Positions 1 to 5,317 of a DNA stretch of 17,337 nt are shown in pieces. Within the stretch, counting starts at the first letter, position 1. Each line of letters starts with the position of its first letter. Where the stretch lies: the NCBI GenBank assembly GCA_002394965.1, contig DGVL01000115.1, positions 1 through 17,337 on the forward strand. Reading direction: 5' to 3'. The DNA is from Lachnospira sp. UBA4285. Its GTDB lineage: Bacteria > Bacillota > Clostridia > Lachnospirales > Lachnospiraceae. A model generated the notes under the pieces. That model had not been told where the DNA came from. It did not search any database and was given only the letters and a program-made list of their open reading frames with translations. The position numbers were made by a program, and so were the translations under genes.

Positions 1-928
1 TGAAGTTGATCGGGCTGCGGTACTGAGCCGAGAGCATGAAGAACCGCAGAACCTGCAGGTCATAGCGCTTGCTGATATCCCGCACCGTGAAAAAGTTGCC
101 CAGCGACTTGCTCATCTTCTTGTTGTTGATGTTCAGGAACGCGTTGTGCATCCAGTAGTGCGCGAACGGCGCGCCGTTGGCAGCCTCTGACTGCGCGATC
201 TCATTCTCGTGGTGCGGAAAGACGAGATCCTCGCCGCCTGCGTGAATGTCAATGGTGTTTCCGAGATACCGCTTCGCCATGACAGAGCACTCAATATGCC
301 AGCCCGGACGGCCCTCGCTCCACGGGCTCTCCCAGAACGGCTCGCCCTCCTTCTTCGGCTTCCAGAGCACGAAGTCAAGCGGATCTTCCTTCTCGCCGGC
401 CCCGTCGACCTTCAGCGCGTGCTTCTCGTCGCGGTGACCCGGCTCTAAGTCATCAATGTTCTTGTGTGACAGCTTTCCGTACCCCGGGAAACTTCTGGTG
501 CGGTAGTAGACGGTGCCGTTCTTCTCATAGGCATGACCGGTGTCAATGAGTGTCTGAATCATGTCGATCATGCCGGAGATCTCCTGCGTCGCGCGCGGAT
601 TTTTCGTCGCCGGCTCGATGTTCATGCCGGCCATGTCCTTTTTGCACTCGTCGATGTAGTGCTCAGAGATCTCCGATGCCGGCTTGTTCTCCAGGATCGC
701 CTCTTTGATGATCTTATCGTCCACATCCGTGAAATTCGAGACGTAATCCACCTTGTATCCCTTGTACTCGAAATAGCGGCGCACCGTGTCAAACACGATC
801 ATCGGGCGCGCGTTGCCGATGTGGATCAGATTGTACACAGTCGGACCGCAGACATACATCTTGACCTTCCCCGGTTCGATCGGAACAAATTCTTCCTTCT
901 GTCTGGTCAGTGTATTGTAGATCTTCAT
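1..928 (-). CDS. cysS: Cysteine--tRNA ligase, N-terminal part (cut by window edge)
   Basis: Class I cysteinyl-tRNA synthetase, which charges tRNA-Cys in the cytoplasm. The first 309 codons are present; the family is usually about 460-470 residues, so roughly the C-terminal third lies beyond position 1. Visible signatures are YVCGPTVYN near the N-terminus (zinc-ligand Cys region), HIGNARP (the HIGH-type ATP motif in its common CysRS form), GWHIECS and HHENEIAQSE (zinc and amino-acid site region), and KKMSKSLGN near the window edge (KMSKS loop). The ATG at 928-926 overlaps the TGA of cysE (927-925) as ATGA, so the two are translationally coupled. The order ispF-cysE-cysS matches the arrangement known from Firmicutes. 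No Cys T-box leader fits in front of cysE here, so control probably comes from the ispF promoter. The identification is secure. Confidence 0.97.
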   Translation of the reverse strand, partial: MKIYNTLTRQKEEFVPIEPGKVKMYVCGPTVYNLIHIGNARPMIVFDTVRRYFEYKGYKVDYVSNFTDVDDKIIKEAILENKPASEISEHYIDECKKDMAGMNIEPATKNPRATQEISGMIDMIQTLIDTGHAYEKNGTVYYRTRSFPGYGKLSHKNIDDLEPGHRDEKHALKVDGAGEKEDPLDFVLWKPKKEGEPFWESPWSEGRPGWHIECSVMAKRYLGNTIDIHAGGEDLVFPHHENEIAQSEAANGAPFAHYWMHNAFLNINNKKMSKSLGNFFTVRDISKRYDLQVLRFFMLSAQYRSPINF

Positions 929-1695
929 TGCTTCTGCTCCTCTTCAGGCCTGTTGAAATCCTGCTTCTCAGCCTGTTTTTTTCTTTGTTTCAGGCGCTCC
1001 TGCGCCTTTTCCATATCCTGACTTCCGATGACAATATTGTCAAGACAGTACAGGCGGTTCTTAAGTCTTGCATTCTCGCGCCGCAGATTGTCGATCTCGG
1101 ACATGACCGGATCCGGAAGGTCGGACTGGTTCAGGTCGTCCGGATTGACGTGCGCGCTGACAACTATCCGTCCCGGAACGCCCACGACCGTGGAGTTGCC
1201 GGGAACGTCCCGCAGCACGACCGATCCGGCGCCGATCTTCACATTGTCGCCGATCGTGATGGAGCCGAGCACCTTTGCCCCCGCCCCGACCAGCACATGG
1301 GATCCGAGCGTCGGGTGGCGCTTGCCCTGCTCTTTTCCGGTTCCGCCCAGCGTCACGCCCTGGTACAGAATGACATCGTCGCCGATGATGGCGGTCTCAC
1401 CGATCACCACGCCGTGGCCGTGATCAATGAAAAAATCTTTCCCGATCTGCGCGCCCGGATGAATTTCAATCTCGGTCTTTCTGGCGGCCTTCTGCGAGAG
1501 CTTCCTTGCCTTGTAAAACTCACCCTTCTCGTAGAGCCTGTGCGCCTTTCTGTACCAGTACACAGCCCAGAAGCTCGGGTACAGGAGAACTTCTCTGTCT
1601 TCCTTGATCGCCGGGTCCTTCGCGCGGACCAGCGGAATCTGGCTTCTGTAATACCTCCGGAACGAAGGTGAGAGCATATATAAAAATCGGAACAT
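925..1695 (-). CDS. cysE: Serine O-acetyltransferase
   Basis: Transfers acetyl from acetyl-CoA to L-serine, giving O-acetylserine, the first step of cysteine synthesis. The 256-residue protein has a helical N-terminal part (about 1-75) followed by a left-handed beta-helix of hexapeptide repeats (about 76-180). DHGHGVVIGE at 91-100 carries the catalytic Asp/His pair region, and GGTGKEQGKRHPT at 117-129 is the family's CoA/serine-site signature. The C-terminal part (about 198-256) is strongly charged and probably coiled-coil. The ATG at 1695 is preceded by an AAGGG-type ribosome binding site. The gene sits between ispF (99-nt gap) and cysS (4-nt overlap). Co-transcription with cysS links supply of the amino acid to its charging enzyme. 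The family call is very secure; feedback inhibition by cysteine is family knowledge only. Confidence 0.96.
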   Translation of the reverse strand: MFRFLYMLSPSFRRYYRSQIPLVRAKDPAIKEDREVLLYPSFWAVYWYRKAHRLYEKGEFYKARKLSQKAARKTEIEIHPGAQIGKDFFIDHGHGVVIGETAIIGDDVILYQGVTLGGTGKEQGKRHPTLGSHVLVGAGAKVLGSITIGDNVKIGAGSVVLRDVPGNSTVVGVPGRIVVSAHVNPDDLNQSDLPDPVMSEIDNLRRENARLKNRLYCLDNIVIGSQDMEKAQERLKQRKKQAEKQDFNRPEEEQKQ

Positions 1696-1794
1696 GATCT
1701 TTTTCCCTTATCCTGTGTCAATCCTGCGGGGCAGATAAAGCACGCTATCCGTCTCTGTCAGCCGCTTTTCAGCCGCTGCTGCCCCCTCATCCGC
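1696..1794 (-). other. ispF-cysE intergenic spacer with long inverted repeat
   Basis: A 99-nt gap inside the housekeeping operon. It holds GGGGCAG at 1728-1734 and its complement CTGCCCC at 1779-1785, which could close a large stem, and an 11-nt tandem direct repeat (TCAGCCGCT at 1758-1766 and again at 1769-1777) between them. There is no T run after the stem in the direction of transcription, so it is not a typical terminator. It is too short for a T-box leader. It may be an RNA processing or stabilising structure, or chance in GC-rich sequence. Confidence 0.3.
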
Positions 1795-2331
1795 TCACTG
1801 CATGCGGCGTGGACAGGCAGCACACCCTCCGGCGGCATCGCCCGGGGAATACAGATCATCGACCGAACTCAGGGCGCACACGGCCTGTGCGGCGATCCCC
1901 TCGCCGCTGCCGGTGAACCCCAGACCTTCTTCTGTCGTCGCCTTGACATTGACCTGTTCCGGGTCAATGCCGAGCGTCTTCGCAAAATTCTCCTTCATCT
2001 GCCCGATGAACGGCCTCATCTTCGGCTTCTGCGCAATGATCGTGCAGTCAATGTTGTCGACGATAAATCCCTTCTCCTGCAGCTTGTCCCGCACGGCAGC
2101 CAGCAGCTTCAGACTGTCTGCCCCCTCGTACTCCGGGTCATTGTCCGGAAAATGCAGGCCGATATCTCCCAGAGCCGCTGCTCCCAGCAGCGCGTCCATC
2201 AGTGCATGCGTGAGCACATCCGCATCCGAATGGCCCAGCAGGCCAAATTCATACGGAATCTCAACGCCGCCGATGATGAGCTTTCTGCCCTTCACCAGTC
2301 TGTGGACATCATATCCGGTTCCGACACGCAT
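1795..2331 (-). CDS. ispF: 2-C-methyl-D-erythritol 2,4-cyclodiphosphate synthase
   Basis: Converts CDP-methylerythritol 2-phosphate to the cyclic diphosphate in the MEP isoprenoid pathway; the active form is a trimer. Motifs are GYDVH (metal-binding Asp8 and His10), GHSDADVLTHALMDAL (metal-binding His42), DIGLHFPDND, and the signature NVKATTEEGLGFTGSGEG near the C-terminus. Two ATGs lie six bases apart, at 2337 and 2331. The AGGAG ribosome binding site abuts the first with no spacing but stands six bases from the second, and starting at 2331 places the ligands at residues 8, 10 and 42, the same numbering as E. coli IspF. I therefore chose 2331, giving 178 residues. That is about 20 longer than usual, because of a C-terminal tail with two Cys residues (GGCAACPRRMQ). 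First gene of the housekeeping operon. Confidence 0.96.
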   Translation of the reverse strand: MRVGTGYDVHRLVKGRKLIIGGVEIPYEFGLLGHSDADVLTHALMDALLGAAALGDIGLHFPDNDPEYEGADSLKLLAAVRDKLQEKGFIVDNIDCTIIAQKPKMRPFIGQMKENFAKTLGIDPEQVNVKATTEEGLGFTGSGEGIAAQAVCALSSVDDLYSPGDAAGGCAACPRRMQ

Positions 2332-2370
2332 GGGCATCTCCTCTCTATTCTCATCTGCCTTCTGGCATTG

Positions 2371-2386
2371 TCTTCATATTATACCA
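2371..2386 (-). promoter_or_regulatory. Extended -10 promoter for ispF-cysE-cysS
   Basis: The minus strand carries TGGTATAAT at 2386-2378, a perfect -10 box with the TG of an extended -10. No good -35 box is present at 17 nt, where a T-rich stretch lies, which is typical of extended -10 promoters. Initiation near 2371 would give a leader of about 40 nt before the ispF ATG at 2331. It sits just downstream of a hairpin with a T run, the expected layout at an operon boundary. Confidence 0.6.
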
Positions 2387-2401
2387 AAACACTGGACATT
2401 A

Positions 2402-2430
2402 AAAAAGGAAAGTGTGAAACTTTCCTTTTT
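2402..2430 (-). terminator. AT-rich bidirectional hairpin terminator upstream of ispF
   Basis: AAAAAGGAAAGT (2402-2413) pairs with ACTTTCCTTTTT (2419-2430), a 12-bp stem with a 5-nt loop. A T run follows on each strand, so it could terminate in both directions. On the minus strand it would stop transcripts arriving from the fucosidase operon through the repeat block, immediately before the ispF promoter. Confidence 0.6.
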
Positions 2431-2507
2431 CCGGACTATTATACGGGATCGTGAAACCGGGGAGCGGCGGGATTGACGGGGCGCCGGAGTTGCAGAATTG
2501 ACAGGGC

Positions 2508-2592
2508 GGCCGGGCGGCATCGGAACTGGCCTTGGCATCGGAATCGGCAGGCTGGCCGGGCGGCATCGGAACTGGCCTTGGCATCGGAATCG
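2508..2592. repeat. 46-bp tandem duplication of partial palindrome units
   Basis: A 39-nt stretch (2508-2546) recurs exactly at 2554-2592, a period of 46 bp. Each copy holds two GGCATCGGAA arms 18 nt apart (starts 2516, 2534, 2562 and 2580), the same arm used in the adjoining array. The complementary right arm TTCCGATGC is missing except after the last copy. These look like truncated or slipped copies at the left end of the array, probably made by replication slippage. The surrounding sequence (2432-2507) is GC-rich with no other structure that I recognise. Confidence 0.75.
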
Positions 2593-2932
2593 CCTCCTGT
2601 CTTGCATTTCCGATGCGTTTCAGAGCGCGAGAACAGTGGGCTGGCATCGGAATTCCCTTCTGACTTGCCGTTCCGATGCTTTTCAGGGCGTGAGATCGAA
2701 GGGCTGGCATCGGAATCGCCTGTTCAAGCTAGTTTCCGATGCTATAATTATTGGTTTTAATCAATATCAGTCATCGAAAGCTGAGAAAAATAGCAGTTTC
2801 CGATGACAGCGAACCCGGATTTACGTCAAAAAGTCATCGGAAGCAGCAAAAAATCTGCTTTATCGATGACACCGCCCCGCCTTTACAGTCAAAATGTCAT
2901 CGGAAACAGCAAGAATCCGCAATTCCGATGAC
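2580..2932. repeat. Array of six ~63-bp hairpin repeats, apparently two inverted halves
   Basis: Six palindromic units fill the gap between the fucosidase and the ispF promoter. Arms: unit 1 at 2581-2589/2608-2616; unit 2 at 2644-2652/2671-2679; unit 3 at 2707-2715/2734-2742; unit 4 at 2770-2779/2797-2807; unit 5 at 2833-2842/2861-2870; unit 6 at 2896-2905/2923-2932. Units 1-3 use GCATCGGAA/TTCCGATGC; units 4-6 use GTCATCGGAA/TTCCGATGAC, with small defects in units 4 and 5. Loops are about 17-18 nt and linkers 25-27 nt. In the left half, linkers run T-rich to G-rich on the plus strand and loops 1 and 2 carry CTTGC. In the right half the same trends appear on the minus strand. The midpoint, near 2757, is the AT-rich imperfect palindrome TTGGTT-TT-AATCAA. 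I see no transposase here. It could be a REP/MITE-like mobile repeat cluster or a transcription barrier. Confidence 0.88.
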
Positions 2933-2967
2933 AGCGCCCAGCCTTTACAGTCCTTTCCTATCGGTCA
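2933..2967. repeat. Degenerate seventh unit reaching the fucosidase stop codon
   Basis: The linker word GCCTTTACAGTC occurs at 2879-2890 and again at 2941-2952, a spacing of 62 bp. After the second copy, where a seventh left arm is expected, the sequence is CTATCGGTCA, resembling GTCATCGGAA with changes. The fucosidase TGA (2967-2965) lies inside this remnant. The array therefore abuts, and perhaps formed, the end of the gene. Confidence 0.5.
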
Positions 2968-4341
2968 AAAAACCCGGACGCTCCTCATGTGCACTTCATC
3001 TCTGGCTGCCGTGACCCGCAATATAAGTTCCTTTGCCGCCGACCAGTCGATGGTTCTTGTGAGCGGATTCTGACCGGTAAAGGGATCACTCAGCGCGCAG
3101 ATCTTCCGGTGGCCGACGGTTGTCCCCTGATAAAACGGATACAAATTTCCATCCTCCGAAGCCGCCTCGATCTGAAAGCTCTCGATCCGCTGCCCCTGCG
3201 ACAGGTCCTCTTCCAGGACGACATAGCGGACAGCTCTTCCGGGCTCTTTCAGTTGGATCCGGTACACGGGCTGCGTCGGATATCCGCCTGGTATTCTGCT
3301 GACGCCAACCAGAAGAGGCGCGCCAAACTGATGATCCAGGAACTCGCGGAACTCCTGAAGCCTCTTTACATCCCGCGCGTCGATTTTCCCCCGCCGGTCC
3401 GGCGGAAGGTTCAGGTTCAGGCAGGCATTGCCGCCGACGGATGCGAGATAAACACGGAACAGTTCTTCCAGACTCTTTGGTTCCTCTCTCTCATGCCAGA
3501 ACCAGCCGCTGCGGATGGACGTGTTGATCTCCGACGGGACAAATGCCAGACCGCCCGAGTACAGGATCTGACTGAGATCACCGATCTGTGCATTGGTATT
3601 GTAAAGATATCCCAGAGAGCCTTCATCTGCCAGGGGACCTGCTGCTGTCTGCGGAACCGCATACCGGCACATCTCCTGCGGCACGACTGCCCACTCGGAA
3701 CTCCTCGCGCTTCCCGCCTCGTTTCCGCACCAGCGCACATCCGGCCCGAAATCGTTGAATATCGCCGCATCCGGCTGATACTTCCGGATCAGATCGATAT
3801 ACCGGGGAAAGTCGTAATTCTGCTTCTTCCCGTTCGGACCTTCGCCGCATGCGTTGTCAAACCAGACATAGAAAATGTCGCCGTACTCCGTGAGCAGTTC
3901 CGTGAGCTGGGCGCAGAAATAGTCATTGTACGCGTCCGTCCCATAGAGCGGGCTGTTGCGGTCCCACGGCGACAGATAGAATCCAAACCGTATTCCGCCG
4001 CGCCGGCACGCATCCGCCGCCTCGCGCACGATGTCCCGCCTGATCGGTGAATACATCACGCTATGTCTTGTGTACTTCGTGTCCCAGAGGCAGAATCCGT
4101 CGTGATGCTTGGCGACCAGCACCATCCCCTTCATCCCGGCGTCCCGGATCGTCTTCACCCACTGATCACAGTCCAGATCCGTCGGAGCGAAAATCTCCTC
4201 CTTTTCCTTCCCGGTCCCCCACTCCCGGTCCGTGAACGTGTTCATCCCGAAATGAATGAACGCATAGCTGTCCATATCAAACCACCGAAGCTGCCGGGCA
4301 CTGGGGATGACGCGGGCAGCCTCCTTCATAAAATCCTTCAT
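2965..4341 (-). CDS. Alpha-L-fucosidase, GH29 family
   Basis: A retaining exo-glycosidase that removes terminal alpha-L-fucose. The 458-residue protein has the GH29 TIM-barrel domain from about residue 15 to 330, with HFGMNTFTDREWGTG (30-44), AKHHDGFCLWDTKYT (77-91) and FYVWFDNACGEG (157-168); Asp162 in VWFD is the expected nucleophile. A beta-rich C-terminal domain follows. The motif style resembles the GH29-B (alpha-1,3/1,4) branch, but the subfamily is inferred. There is no signal peptide, so it should act in the cytoplasm on imported oligosaccharides. The ATG at 4341 overlaps the TGA of the upstream kinase (ATGA), favouring coupled translation. A second ATG at 4329, four bases after AAGGA, is an alternative start. 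It is the last gene of its operon, and no classical terminator follows before the repeat array. Confidence 0.93.
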   Translation of the reverse strand: MKDFMKEAARVIPSARQLRWFDMDSYAFIHFGMNTFTDREWGTGKEKEEIFAPTDLDCDQWVKTIRDAGMKGMVLVAKHHDGFCLWDTKYTRHSVMYSPIRRDIVREAADACRRGGIRFGFYLSPWDRNSPLYGTDAYNDYFCAQLTELLTEYGDIFYVWFDNACGEGPNGKKQNYDFPRYIDLIRKYQPDAAIFNDFGPDVRWCGNEAGSARSSEWAVVPQEMCRYAVPQTAAGPLADEGSLGYLYNTNAQIGDLSQILYSGGLAFVPSEINTSIRSGWFWHEREEPKSLEELFRVYLASVGGNACLNLNLPPDRRGKIDARDVKRLQEFREFLDHQFGAPLLVGVSRIPGGYPTQPVYRIQLKEPGRAVRYVVLEEDLSQGQRIESFQIEAASEDGNLYPFYQGTTVGHRKICALSDPFTGQNPLTRTIDWSAAKELILRVTAARDEVHMRSVRVF

Positions 4342-5303
4342 CGGTCAAAAATTCCCGTTAACGCCGCCGCCCCGATGAGGCCGGCGTCATTCTTCAGACT
4401 CGCGATCCCGATCTGCGTATTTCGATCAGAATACCGGGAGTACCGGTATTTCTCGACATGCTCTCTCACCGGATTCAGGAGCAGGTCGCCGAAATTGCTG
4501 ATGCCGCCGCCGATGAGCAGCTTCTCAGGCTGAAAGATATTGATGAGATTCGTAATCCCCAGCCCGAGGTAGTAGATGTAATCGTCGAACACCTCTTTTG
4601 CCGCGGCATCCTCCTCCTTGAGGGCGGTAAGGATATCCTTTCCGCTCACATGGCCGCTGGCCGCATACACTTTGCCGATCAGAGAGTCCGGCTGCTCCGC
4701 AGCCTTTTTCTCCGCCTGAGCCGTGAGGGCGCTGGCCGACGCATACGCTTCAAAGCAGCCGCGTCTGCCGCAGGTGCAGGGGCGGCCGCCGGCCTCGATC
4801 ACCATGTGGCCGAATTCCGCAGCGGCATAGTTGCAGCCGCTCCAGATTTTTCCGTTCACAATGATGCCGCCGCCGACTCCGGTCCCCAGCGTCACAAGCA
4901 TCAGAGACGAAGCGCCTTTCCCGGCACCCGCCGTGTATTCTCCGAGAGCCGCCAGGTCAGCGTCATTTCCGCCCGTGACCGGAATTCCCAGCGCATCCCT
5001 TAGCTTCCTGACAAATGGGAAACTCGTCATACCGAGATTGTTCGCGTATTCGACGCAGTCTGTCTCCTGATTCACCGTCCCCGGCATCCCGATACCGGCG
5101 CCGCAGAGATCCGTCAGGGCGAGCCGCGCCGCTTCCACCTGCCGCAGGCAGGCATCCGCGGTCGTCGCCAGCAGCTTCTCCGGACTGGCCGGCATTCCGG
5201 TCGGAACCGAGCCGCGGCTGATGATCCGGCCGTCCTGCGCCACGATGGCGGTCTTGATGGTCGTCCCGCCGAAATCAATTCCCAGTGCGTACCTGGTGCT
5301 CAC
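4338..5303 (-). CDS. ROK-family sugar kinase
   Basis: A cytoplasmic ATP-dependent kinase of the ROK family (glucokinase, N-acetylmannosamine kinase and relatives), 321 residues. DFGGTTIK at 10-17 is the phosphate loop. GGNDADLAALGE at 111-122 carries the catalytic Asp114. LGTGVGGGI lies at 139-147, EFGHM at 163-167, and the zinc motif CTCGRRGC at 176-183 uses Cys176, Cys178 and Cys183 with His166. There is no N-terminal helix-turn-helix, so it is an enzyme and not a ROK repressor. The start is GTG at 5303, five bases after AAGGAGG; the nearby ATG is out of frame and soon stops. The gap to the upstream gene is 14 nt, and the end overlaps the fucosidase start. It probably phosphorylates a sugar released by the neighbouring enzymes. 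The substrate (glucose, ManNAc or another hexose) cannot be read from the sequence. Confidence 0.93.
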   Translation of the reverse strand: MSTRYALGIDFGGTTIKTAIVAQDGRIISRGSVPTGMPASPEKLLATTADACLRQVEAARLALTDLCGAGIGMPGTVNQETDCVEYANNLGMTSFPFVRKLRDALGIPVTGGNDADLAALGEYTAGAGKGASSLMLVTLGTGVGGGIIVNGKIWSGCNYAAAEFGHMVIEAGGRPCTCGRRGCFEAYASASALTAQAEKKAAEQPDSLIGKVYAASGHVSGKDILTALKEEDAAAKEVFDDYIYYLGLGITNLINIFQPEKLLIGGGISNFGDLLLNPVREHVEKYRYSRYSDRNTQIGIASLKNDAGLIGAAALTGIFDR

Positions 5304-5317
5304 GCATGCCTCCTTCT

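Noticed and set aside
1696..1794. T-box leader for cysE-cysS
   Set aside because: The gap is only 99 nt, with no T-box sequence or terminator; known T-box leaders are longer.
2438..2443. A second TATAAT on the minus strand just upstream of the 2402-2430 hairpin
   Set aside because: No -35 box or extended -10 TG accompanies it, and a transcript starting there would run straight into the hairpin.
2508..2932. CRISPR array
   Set aside because: The repeated element is an inverted pair of short arms with partly conserved loops and linkers, not identical direct repeats with unique spacers; no cas gene is present.
2473..3014. Overlapping open frames of 77-103 codons on both strands across the repeat block
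   Set aside because: The 63-bp period is a multiple of three, so any frame without a stop in one unit stays open through the rest. Peptides repeat with a 21-residue period, several frames are open at once, and I saw no convincing ribosome binding site.
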